A stretch of DNA of 7,901 nt from contig JAFWRA010000134.1 of NCBI GenBank assembly GCA_017508895.1, positions 1 to 7,901 on the forward strand. Direction: 5' to 3'. A program made the translations under genes and the position numbers. Positions 1 through 5,800 of this stretch are shown piece after piece (within the stretch, counting starts at the first letter, position 1; every line of letters starts with the position of its first letter). This DNA is from Bacteroidales bacterium. GTDB taxonomy: Bacteria; Bacteroidota; Bacteroidia; Bacteroidales; F082. The notes below the pieces were generated by a model that saw only the letters and a program-made list of their open reading frames with translations, had not been told where the DNA came from and did no database searches.

Positions 1-1721
1 GTGTAGAGGGCAACCTTGCCGTTATTACCGTAGGTCACGGCTGCGTTGATCATCTGGTCCTCTGTGAAGACGAGCTTGTACACGGCGTCGTTGCCTTCAG
101 CAATCTCAGGGAAGGGCAGCGTGTAGTCGTTGTGCAACACGGTGTTGTGGGCCGTGGCGGGAACCTCAACGAAGGGGAACGTGGTGGCTTCCTCGCAGGC
201 AAGCTCCCAAACATCCGGAACGGCGGGATCGTATGGCTCGGCCACGATGTCCCAGATGCGGGCCGTGCGGCCTTCACCGTACAGGGCCACCATCTGCCAG
301 GCTGTGTTGGCGGAAGTGCCGGTGGCAAGGGCCACTTCGACCTCCTCGTTGTGGGCCATGTGGAAGGGCATCTCGGGCTCCACAACAGTGAAGTACTCCT
401 GAGGCGTGAAGTCGATGAGGCTCACGTTCGTGGCGGGACCGTCGTTGCGCAGGGTGAAGCGGAAGGGCTCCATCCAGCAGCCGTTCGGGCGGGCACCCAC
501 GACGACCGTCTCCACAACCTCACCGTCCTGAAGGGCGACAAGGGCATCGCCAACAGGACCGCCACCTTCCGTAGTGATATTGAGTCTCACCACGTTCTTG
601 ACAGTCAGCGTGGTACCTGTCACACCGGGATTGGTCGGGTCGTACACCGTGTTGTCACGATAGGCATAAATGGCTTGGCTGCCGTTGGCAGGCATGGTGA
701 CACCGGCGGCGCCGCTGCTCCACGAACCCGTCACATCCTGGACGCAAACAACTAGGTTGCCGTTGCCACTGTATTCAAATGGCGAGCTAAAAGTGAACGT
801 CGTCTCAACGGGGTTGGTGATGCCGTTGGCCAAAGTGCCAGAGGCGACCAGGTCGCCTGCCGTCATGCTCACCCAAGCGCTACCGCTTGCGAAAGCGCTT
901 TCGCTCACTTCCTTCATGTAGACATTGAGGTTGCGGGCGTAGGATGAAGTGTTCTTCAGCCACATGGTCAAAGCGTTGACAGTGCCGCCCACGCCAATCT
1001 CGTCAGCAGTGTAGATCTGCTGCGTGAAGGAGTAGTCGTACAACGAATACGTCGGCAGATACGAATTGGTCGTGGTGGAGGTGGGATCACCTATCAGCAC
1101 CTCGACAATTTCGCCGCCACCGCCACCAGACGTCATTTCGATCTGGATGTTGGCACGTCTGTAAGTGGCAAACTTAGTGCCACTGTACGAACCTAAGTCG
1201 TACGGATCCGGATTGTACGAATCACTGTAGTAGCAGAGAATGGAACTCTCCACATCGGTGTAGTAAAAGTAACGCGTGCTGTAGCCAGGCGTGTACTCAT
1301 GCATACCGATCATGAGGTTGCTACTGCCGTCATAGGCGAACGGGGTGTCAAGCGTGATGGTCGTCCAGCCAGGGCTGAAAGTGACCGTACCACTAAACAC
1401 CATGTCCGATGCCGTAACCGGCTCGTAATCAGTGCTGCTCGAGAAGGTCGATCTCGAGACATTCTTCATGAAAACGTCGACCGCATTGGTTTGCGTTGCG
1501 TCGCTTTCACGCATGTTGAAGCTGATGGCAGTAATAGTACCACCACCGCCGATTTCGCTGGCAGTGTAGACCTGCTCAACGAAGGAGTACTCATAGAGAG
1601 AGTTAAACGGAGCATAGTATGAAGTACCAGTCCCGTCGCCAATCACTATGGTCTCCGCCTTCGCCACGCCCATGAAGGCGAGCAAAAGCGTCATCATCAA
1701 AGAAAATACTTTCCTTTTCAT
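1..1721 (-). CDS. Secreted repeat-containing surface protein, 3' end outside window
   Basis: The frame is open without a stop from ATG at 1721 to the window edge, giving 573 visible residues. Residues 1-22 form a clear signal peptide: basic MKRK, a hydrophobic stretch rich in L/M, and an A-K-A cleavage site before E23. Residues 24-203 and 204-388 are two divergent copies of one module. Both carry Y(S/E)-LY-YSF-QxYTAxEIGxGGT, then a V(F/Y)MK segment, then PF-Y-G--NL, and each ends in a Gly-rich linker. Residues 389-573 differ: a beta-rich segment (about 389-475), then a segment with GNDAVYKLVFT (about 490-573) that resembles bacterial pre-peptidase/adhesin domains. Modules like these are common in Bacteroidales cell-surface proteins exported by type IX secretion, but the sorting domain that would prove this lies outside the window. 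GC is high and rises towards the left edge (29/60 at 1141-1200, 41/60 at 481-540). The ligand or enzymatic role is unknown. An adhesin-like protein is the likeliest reading, but a protease or glycanase further downstream cannot be excluded. Confidence 0.85.
   Translation of the reverse strand, partial: MKRKVFSLMMTLLLAFMGVAKAETIVIGDGTGTSYYAPFNSLYEYSFVEQVYTASEIGGGGTITAISFNMRESDATQTNAVDVFMKNVSRSTFSSSTDYEPVTASDMVFSGTVTFSPGWTTITLDTPFAYDGSSNLMIGMHEYTPGYSTRYFYYTDVESSILCYYSDSYNPDPYDLGSYSGTKFATYRRANIQIEMTSGGGGGEIVEVLIGDPTSTTTNSYLPTYSLYDYSFTQQIYTADEIGVGGTVNALTMWLKNTSSYARNLNVYMKEVSESAFASGSAWVSMTAGDLVASGTLANGITNPVETTFTFSSPFEYSGNGNLVVCVQDVTGSWSSGAAGVTMPANGSQAIYAYRDNTVYDPTNPGVTGTTLTVKNVVRLNITTEGGGPVGDALVALQDGEVVETVVVGARPNGCWMEPFRFTLRNDGPATNVSLIDFTPQEYFTVVEPEMPFHMAHNEEVEVALATGTSANTAWQMVALYGEGRTARIWDIVAEPYDPAVPDVWELACEEATTFPFVEVPATAHNTVLHNDYTLPFPEIAEGNDAVYKLVFTEDQMINAAVTYGNNGKVALY
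558..1655 (-). repeat. Tandem duplicated protein module (two ~180-residue copies)
   Basis: Within the surface-protein gene, 1655-1113 and 1112-558 encode two related modules. Shared landmarks in order: IGD near the start; SLY(E/D)YSF; Q(V/I)YTA(S/D)EIG-GGT; V(F/Y)MK-VS-S-F; a (V/S)MTA or PVTA step followed by D-V-SGT; SPF or TPF, then Y-G--NL; a Tyr-rich stretch; and a Gly-run linker (GGGGG after copy 1, GGG after copy 2). The copies are clearly homologous in protein but divergent in DNA, so the duplication is old rather than a recent slippage event. The all-beta pattern suggests a jelly-roll or Ig-like fold. That is an inference. Confidence 0.75.
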
Positions 1722-1805
1722 AATGAATTAGTTTGGTGAATAAATAAGTGAATTGTGATTAGAATCATACTATATAGACAAGGAACACGCGTAAATACCC
1801 TAATA

Positions 1806-1849
1806 TATAATTTTGATTTTGAGGACACTATAATTTGATTTTGAGGATA
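1806..1849 (-). promoter_or_regulatory. Directly repeated operator-like motif before the surface-protein gene
   Basis: On the plus strand GATTTTGAGGACA (1815-1827) and GATTTTGAGGATA (1837-1849) are direct repeats 22 bases apart, about two helical turns. Each is preceded by TATAATTT(T), so the full units are about 20 bases long. On the transcribed strand the proximal copy reads TGTCCTCAAAATC. Exactly 21 bases after it comes TACGCGTG (1793-1786), a partial match to the Bacteroidota -7 box TAnnTTTG. That would put the start of transcription near 1780 and give a leader of about 60 bases. A second weak -7 candidate is TATATAGT (1776-1769). No canonical promoter is present, which would fit a promoter that needs an activator. 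A similar motif lies before the membrane regulator gene. Confidence 0.5.
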
Positions 1850-1885
1850 ATCTGAAAAAAATCACAAAGCATCGTTTTAAATACT

Positions 1886-1920
1886 AAAAAAATGTGCCGT
1901 AATCATAACGATTACGGCAC
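1886..1920 (-). terminator. Intrinsic terminator of the small HTH gene
   Basis: GTGCCGTAATC (1894-1904) and GATTACGGCAC (1910-1920) form a perfect 11-bp stem with a 5-base loop. Read on the minus strand, the hairpin is followed by a T7 run (1892-1886), the usual form of a rho-independent terminator. It begins 23 bases after the stop codon of the HTH gene and so insulates the surface-protein promoter. On the plus strand no T run follows it, so it acts in one direction. Confidence 0.9.
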
Positions 1921-1942
1921 TCGAAAAAAACCAAATAATTCC

Positions 1943-2182
1943 TTATTGATTTACCAAATCAAAAGGATATTCATCGTAACAGTCTCGCAAAAAATTATGA
2001 CCAAGCACTTCAGAAATCTTCATCAACTGCTCAAGGTCGATGCTTTTGCGCCTAAACAATTTATAAATATTGGACTTTTCACAATAGATTTGTTCGGCAA
2101 GCCAAGTGACAGTACGCCCTTGCCTTTTAAGTTCCGAATGAACCATCTTGCCCACATGGACATCTTTCATAATAAAATTCAT
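1943..2182 (-). CDS. Small Cro/C1 (XRE)-type helix-turn-helix DNA-binding protein
   Basis: This encodes a protein of about 79 residues that is almost entirely one helix-turn-helix domain. From the ATG at 2182: residues 7-22 form an amphipathic first helix (DVHVGKMVHSELKRQG), then RTVTWLAEQI (23-32) and the recognition helix KSNIYKLFRR (36-45), followed by IDLEQLMKISEVLGHNF, the last helix of the five-helix fold. Small proteins with the pattern GRTVTWLA-Q---(D/E)--NIYK-F are common in Bacteroidales as stand-alone genes. There is no sensor or oligomerisation domain, so it probably acts as a dimer through the HTH itself. ATG at 2170 (75 residues, starting MKDVHVGK) is an equally plausible start. 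The frame is open further upstream to a TTG at 2209, but the extra residues do not resemble the domain. It has its own promoter and terminator and lies between the membrane regulator and the surface-protein gene. Its targets are unknown. Confidence 0.8.
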   Translation of the reverse strand: MNFIMKDVHVGKMVHSELKRQGRTVTWLAEQIYCEKSNIYKLFRRKSIDLEQLMKISEVLGHNFLRDCYDEYPFDLVNQ

Positions 2183-2228
2183 ATCAAAAACCGTTGATTT
2201 GAGAGGCAAAAGTAAAAACCCACTAAGC

Positions 2229-2247
2229 TATGCGCAAAAAACGCATA
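2229..2247 (-). repeat. Short inverted repeat in the leader of the HTH gene
   Basis: TATGCG (2229-2234) and CGCATA (2242-2247) are perfect 6-bp arms around a 7-base A-rich spacer. It lies between the predicted promoter (2274-2302) and the start codon. It could be an autorepressor operator for the HTH protein or a small leader hairpin, and such short arms also arise by chance. Confidence 0.3.
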
Positions 2248-2273
2248 CAAGAAGATAATCAAAATTTATAAAA

Positions 2274-2302
2274 CAAATATACTATATTAGATTAAAAGAC
2301 AA
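2274..2302 (-). promoter_or_regulatory. Predicted promoter of the small HTH gene
   Basis: On the minus strand TATATTTG (2281-2274) matches the Bacteroidota -7 box TAnnTTTG perfectly. TTG (2302-2300) lies 18 bases upstream, within the usual spacing for the -33 element. Transcription would start near 2267-2270, giving a leader of about 85-90 bases to ATG 2182. An imperfect palindrome, ATTGTTT/AAACAAT (2302-2308 and 2313-2319), overlaps the -33 side and could be an operator. Confidence 0.6.
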
Positions 2303-2316
2303 TTGTTTAGAAAAAC

Positions 2317-2336
2317 AATAAACCATAATAAACCAT
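2317..2336. repeat. Two adjacent copies of a 10-base direct repeat
   Basis: AATAAACCAT occurs twice head to tail (2317-2326 and 2327-2336), one helical turn apart, in the AT-rich gap after the membrane regulator gene and upstream of the -33 element of the HTH promoter. It could be a regulator binding site or simple AT-rich drift. The rest of this gap (2337-2381) shows nothing recognisable. In particular, there is no convincing terminator for the regulator gene. Confidence 0.5.
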
Positions 2337-2381
2337 TATAGTCAAAACAAATCAATAATTAGAGTTAAGACAATAATAGGC

Positions 2382-4187
2382 TTATTTCCAGTCTTTTAGA
2401 ATATTATGCAGGACAAACATCAAATCAGAGTTATTACCATAAATCTCATGCAACTTGGTCGAGCGTTTCCAAACTGCCTGATAAGTTTTGCCCGTAAGAG
2501 CCGCTGCTTGTATCTCATTAACCCCAAGAATATAGAGGCAACAATACATCACATCAGAACGGTTGAGACGCGGATATTGTTCTATCATCTTTACGGAGAA
2601 TTTGGGAAAAACCGAATCAACAGCATTGACCAGCTGACTCAAATGATAATCCGTCAATGTGAGCTCCGGATATGCCACGCCAGCTTTCACATTGTAATCG
2701 AGAACTTTGCAAACACGCAAGCATATTGGCATCTTCTTCAAGACTTCCAATTTCTTGTTGAACGGCTGCTGCTGGAAATCAGGGCTACCGACGGTTTTCT
2801 CCAACTCAGACTCCAACTCGTTGATCTTTTTCTCTCTAAACTTTGCCTCATTCAAAGCATCTTCAAGTTGTTTCTCTAATTGGCTCTTAATGCGACTATG
2901 TTTTTCCGTGTCTTTCTGATGTTTGCGTCTGCGTTTTTCGAGCCAGACCGAATCAATGACCAAGATAAGCACCAGTAATAACACAATGGCCAAAATGAAA
3001 AAGATTAGGTCTTTGTTCTGAGCATCACGTTTGTCGGATTTATAACGTTCGTATAGTGTAATCATCTTAACCTTATCTTGGATCATGGCTTGTTGCTCTA
3101 ATGCCTGCTCCGCCAAACGGACGCTATAATACACAGTTTTCTCATTATCCCCTAATGCATTGGAAATCTCAACGATACGGCACAACGACCTAATAGATTG
3201 TCGCGGCAACAACGGAAAACTCCTTTCAAAATTGGAGAGAGCAGAGTCCATCTTTTGGTCTTCGTAATAAAAGTGGCCAAGAGCAAAACTGATTTTACGC
3301 TTAAGATATGCATTTTCGGTAAGGTCAAAAGCATGATGTAGCATGTGATAGACAGAATCGTTCTGCCCCTGATCGAAAAGTTCAATGGAATGATGTATTA
3401 AAGCACTGTAATTCTGATAGATATTATCATTTTGAAGCTTTTCATGAACGCTATCGGAAGCTTTAAAATATTGTATTGCTGCGACTCGTTCGCTCTGTGC
3501 AAGCATAATGTCGCCCATCATCTCCAAATTGTCAGCAATGCCCAAGGCATTATCCTCAACCGTGAAACTCTCGTTTGATTTTTCAAGCACCTCTAAAGCA
3601 ACCTCCCAAGCATCATATCGATAGAGGAAAGAAGCGATCCGCGTGTAAATAAGTGCAATAAAATGCTCATAATCAAGATTTTTCTCCGAAATCTGAAAAA
3701 TATGCCGTTTTTCAGTCAGTTCATCCATCACCTCCAAACTACGAATGAAATCTGAATAACTCTCCATAGTTTGTTTACGTTGTGATTCCACCACCGCCTT
3801 ATAATATAAGGAACGTGCGAACTGAAATAGCAAGAACTCATCATGCGATGCAGTATTAGATTGGTCAAGTAGGGTTTCATAGAAATTGAAAGCCTGCTCC
3901 GTCAGACTGTCATTACCTACAGGAACATAATTCTTGTACCGAAGCTCCGTACTGAGTATCTGATATTCATTGAACAGAAAAGGCGATTCCAAAAGGAGAG
4001 ACTTCTCTTCCAAAGTATCTGCAACAGACTGCATTAACATCATAGCGCTATCCGGAAACTCATCTTTCAGTGCATACACATCACCAAACACAGGCCAACG
4101 AGCACTCAACGTTTCGTATTCAACAGCTTTGTTGCAGGCCGTAATCAGCAAAGACAGCATAAACGAGAAGAAAATCGTCTTTCCCAT
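2382..4187 (-). CDS. Membrane-spanning TPR-type sensor with C-terminal helix-turn-helix (transcription regulator)
   Basis: This 601-residue protein has a bacterial regulator layout built around one internal membrane helix. Residues 1-17 are a signal sequence ending in a lipobox (I-T-A-C18), so the N terminus is probably exported and may be lipidated. Residues about 40-365 are alpha-helical with TPR-like pairs, for example 186-208 with YRYDAWEVALEVLEKS, 216-249 with MGDIMLAQ-RVAAIQYFK, and 300-325 with ALGHFYYED-KMDSALSNFE. Residues 394-412 form a hydrophobic membrane helix, followed by KRRRKHQK, which by the positive-inside rule places the rest in the cytoplasm. Residues 425-465 are a charged coiled coil. 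Residues 505-601 hold an HTH resembling LuxR/sigma region 4: LNRSDVMYCCLYILG, then NEIQAAALTG, then TYQAVWKRSTKLHEIYG. Such TPR-TM-HTH proteins are frequent in Bacteroidales and are thought to sense envelope signals. There is no receiver or kinase domain, so it would act as a one-component system. The ligand and targets are unknown. It is AT-rich (17/60 GC at 3421-3480), unlike its GC-rich flanks. The start is ATG 4187, the only one that gives a signal peptide. Confidence 0.85.
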   Translation of the reverse strand: MGKTIFFSFMLSLLITACNKAVEYETLSARWPVFGDVYALKDEFPDSAMMLMQSVADTLEEKSLLLESPFLFNEYQILSTELRYKNYVPVGNDSLTEQAFNFYETLLDQSNTASHDEFLLFQFARSLYYKAVVESQRKQTMESYSDFIRSLEVMDELTEKRHIFQISEKNLDYEHFIALIYTRIASFLYRYDAWEVALEVLEKSNESFTVEDNALGIADNLEMMGDIMLAQSERVAAIQYFKASDSVHEKLQNDNIYQNYSALIHHSIELFDQGQNDSVYHMLHHAFDLTENAYLKRKISFALGHFYYEDQKMDSALSNFERSFPLLPRQSIRSLCRIVEISNALGDNEKTVYYSVRLAEQALEQQAMIQDKVKMITLYERYKSDKRDAQNKDLIFFILAIVLLLVLILVIDSVWLEKRRRKHQKDTEKHSRIKSQLEKQLEDALNEAKFREKKINELESELEKTVGSPDFQQQPFNKKLEVLKKMPICLRVCKVLDYNVKAGVAYPELTLTDYHLSQLVNAVDSVFPKFSVKMIEQYPRLNRSDVMYCCLYILGVNEIQAAALTGKTYQAVWKRSTKLHEIYGNNSDLMFVLHNILKDWK

Positions 4188-4208
4188 GTATTATCCATAT
4201 AGTAACGG

Positions 4209-4250
4209 CAAAAATAGGAAAAGAAGCCTACCTTGTGGACTATGAGGACA
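4209..4250 (-). promoter_or_regulatory. Predicted promoter of the membrane regulator with operator-like motif
   Basis: On the minus strand TATTTTTG (4216-4209) matches the -7 consensus TAnnTTTG perfectly, and ATG 4187 follows about 20 bases later, so the leader is very short. There is no TTTG/TTG at the expected -33 spacing. Instead TGTCCTCATAGTC (4250-4238) ends exactly 21 bases upstream of the -7 box, on or just upstream of the -33 position. This motif matches 11 of 13 bases with the copy before the surface-protein gene, at the same spacing from a -7-like box. That arrangement suggests an activator replacing the -33 contact, possibly the regulator itself. Confidence 0.55.
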
Positions 4251-4288
4251 AAAAAACGCGGATTTTGGACTAAAAGTCCAAAATCCGC
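4250..4288 (-). terminator. Intrinsic terminator of the nfeD-qmcA operon
   Basis: GCGGATTTTGGACT (4258-4271) and AGTCCAAAATCCGC (4275-4288) form a perfect 14-bp stem around a 3-base loop. On the minus strand the hairpin is followed by one G and a T7 run (4256-4250). It starts 26 bases after the qmcA stop codon. Its T run abuts the operator-like motif of the next gene, so terminator and downstream promoter are packed together. Confidence 0.93.
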
Positions 4289-4314
4289 ACACACATTAAA
4301 AACTAAAACGATGA

Positions 4315-5271
4315 TTATTTTCCAAACAAATCCTTGATACCACCGAGCGAGCCCAACACATTGGTCGCTTCGTAAGGTAGATAGACAGTTTTGTTCTCTT
4401 GTCCGCTGGCGACTTCCTTCAAAGTCTCTATATATTTGACTGCCAACAGGTAGTTGACCGGGTCGGCGCCACGGTCGGCGACGGCCTCTGAAATGTTACG
4501 AATGGCGGCAGCTTCTGCTTCAGCTTGCAACACTTTCGCACGGGCTTCTCCTTCGGCTTTCAGGATGTTGGCCTGTTTCTCAGCTTCAGCTGCATTTATC
4601 TCGGCCTGCTTCTCACCTTCCGAGTTCAGAATCTGCGACTGCTTTTCACCTTCTGCTTTCAAGATTTCGGCACGACGATTACGCTCAGCCTGCATCTGAA
4701 GTTCCATAGTACGACGAATACTTTCAGGAGGTGTAATATCCTGTAACTCAACTCGATTTACTTTCACACCCCATTTATTGGTGGCATCATCAAGCACGTT
4801 GCGAAGCTTTGAGTTAATGGTGTCACGTGAAGTCAAGGTTTCATCGAGTTCCATTTCACCAACCACATTACGAAGTGTTGTCTGCGTCAATTTTTCAATA
4901 GCTACAGGAAGATTCTGTATTTCATAGACAGCCTTCATCGGGTCGACAATCTGGAAATACAGCAAGGCATTGATTTCGGTCATCACATTATCTTTTGTGA
5001 TAACACTTTGTTTGTCAAAGTCATACACTTGCTCTCGCATATCAATTCGCGAAGAACGCGCCATAGAGCCGTTCTGACGTCGAACAATAGTTTCCTTAGC
5101 TTGTTCAACGATAGGCAAAATGACATTAATACCAGCGTTCAAGGTGCGGTTATACTTACCAAGACGCTCCACAATCATTGTTTCCGATTGGGAAACAATC
5201 TTGATTCCACGAAGCACATACAATACGACGAGAACCACTAATACGATAAGTACGACATTAAAGGGATTCAT
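4315..5271 (-). CDS. qmcA: SPFH/band 7 (stomatin-prohibitin) membrane protein, QmcA type
   Basis: This 318-residue protein has the usual length and layout of QmcA-type SPFH proteins. Residues 5-20 are one hydrophobic membrane helix; the SPFH domain spans about 22-200, with IVSQSETMIVERLGKY, the GINVILP turn, SVITKDNV, and GEMELDETLTSRDTINSKL then LDDATNKWGVKV-RVELQDI-PP. Residues 205-259 form five 11-residue repeats (KAEGEKQSQIL and variants), a hendecad coiled coil. A hydrophobic C-terminal segment ends in LGSLGGIKDLFGK. These proteins form large oligomeric rings at the inner membrane in membrane microdomains and are linked to membrane-protein quality control. A loop at about 62-74 (RRQNGSMARSSRI) seems longer than in the E. 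coli protein. It starts 2 bases after the nfeD stop, so the two are almost certainly translated from one mRNA. NfeD and stomatin families are known partners. Confidence 0.93.
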   Translation of the reverse strand: MNPFNVVLIVLVVLVVLYVLRGIKIVSQSETMIVERLGKYNRTLNAGINVILPIVEQAKETIVRRQNGSMARSSRIDMREQVYDFDKQSVITKDNVMTEINALLYFQIVDPMKAVYEIQNLPVAIEKLTQTTLRNVVGEMELDETLTSRDTINSKLRNVLDDATNKWGVKVNRVELQDITPPESIRRTMELQMQAERNRRAEILKAEGEKQSQILNSEGEKQAEINAAEAEKQANILKAEGEARAKVLQAEAEAAAIRNISEAVADRGADPVNYLLAVKYIETLKEVASGQENKTVYLPYEATNVLGSLGGIKDLFGK

Positions 5272-5273
5272 AA

Positions 5274-5708
5274 TTATAACTGTTTAACTGTTAATATAAT
5301 ACTATCCAATTTTACTATTTTGACTTCAGCACCTTTTTCGATGACAGACCCATCTTCAGAGATAGCCTTCCAATCATCTCCATCTATGGCCACACGACCA
5401 GTATGCTGAGCTGAATCAATACGTTCCGACACAACGCCTTTCCTTCCGATGACGGCATCGGCATTGGTCTTTACATCTTTAGATTTTTTGTCCAAAAAAC
5501 GGATCACCACAGGACGGAGAAAGACAAAGGTCAGCAGCGACACCACAGCGAACACCACGATTTGCCAAGTAATACTACCGCCCAAACCTGCAACCAAAGC
5601 CGAGAAAACAGCACCAATAGCAAAGCAAATGACACCGAATCCGGCGGTCATGATTTCAAGAATCACCAATACAATGGCAACAACAAGCCAAATTTGATAA
5701 ACATCCAT
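5274..5708 (-). CDS. Short NfeD-like membrane protein with C-terminal OB fold
   Basis: This 144-residue protein has hydrophobic segments at about 6-20, 24-42 and 47-66, with Gly-rich turns, then a basic stretch (RFLDKKSKDVK). The soluble C-terminal domain (about 83-144) has the NfeD OB-fold pattern: IGRKGVVSERI, then GRVAIDGDDWKAIS, then IEKGAEVKIV and a final ILTV strand. It is the short NfeD form, without the N-terminal ClpP-like protease of long NfeD proteins. In the family this OB domain is thought to bind and assist the partner SPFH protein, encoded here immediately downstream. ATG 5708 is well placed behind a perfect -7 box. It is comparable to E. coli YbbJ, the partner of QmcA. Confidence 0.92.
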   Translation of the reverse strand: MDVYQIWLVVAIVLVILEIMTAGFGVICFAIGAVFSALVAGLGGSITWQIVVFAVVSLLTFVFLRPVVIRFLDKKSKDVKTNADAVIGRKGVVSERIDSAQHTGRVAIDGDDWKAISEDGSVIEKGAEVKIVKLDSIILTVKQL

Positions 5709-5736
5709 AGTTCAATTTGTTTTGATTTTTCAAATG

Positions 5737-5744
5737 CAAAGGTA
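5737..5744 (-). promoter_or_regulatory. -7 box of the nfeD-qmcA operon promoter
   Basis: On the minus strand TACCTTTG (5744-5737) matches TAnnTTTG perfectly, about 28 bases before the nfeD start codon. The region 19-20 bases upstream is the T run of the glgP terminator. TTTG (5763-5760) lies 15 bases upstream, closer than usual for a -33 element, and TTTT (5767-5764) lies at 19. The glgP terminator and this promoter therefore overlap. Confidence 0.6.
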
Positions 5745-5760
5745 ATCAAATTCCAAATAC

Positions 5761-5788
5761 AAAAAAAGGTTGCAATGTTGCAACCTTT
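5761..5788 (-). terminator. Intrinsic terminator of glgP
   Basis: AAAGGTTGCA (5765-5774) and TGCAACCTTT (5779-5788) form a perfect 10-bp stem with a 4-base loop. On the minus strand the stem runs into a T7 tract (5767-5761). It lies 12 bases after the glgP stop codon. The plus-strand side is only loosely T-rich (5790-5800), and there is no plus-strand gene for it to serve. Confidence 0.9.
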
Positions 5789-5800
5789 CATTTTCTTTTA

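Noticed and set aside
132..755. A 207-residue plus-strand open frame
   Set aside because: It is antisense to the continuous frame of the surface-protein gene, which has a signal peptide and homologous modules. The plus-strand translation has no recognisable domain, and long antisense frames are expected in GC-rich coding DNA.
2207..2209. TTG as start of the small HTH gene
   Set aside because: In-frame ATGs at 2182 and 2170 fit the domain boundary better, and the nine extra residues do not look like part of the domain.
2302..2319. ATTGTTT/AAACAAT hairpin as terminator of the membrane regulator gene
   Set aside because: The stem is only 7 bp and AT-rich, with no clear T run after it on the minus strand. 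It also overlaps the likely promoter of the next gene. An operator or chance is likelier.
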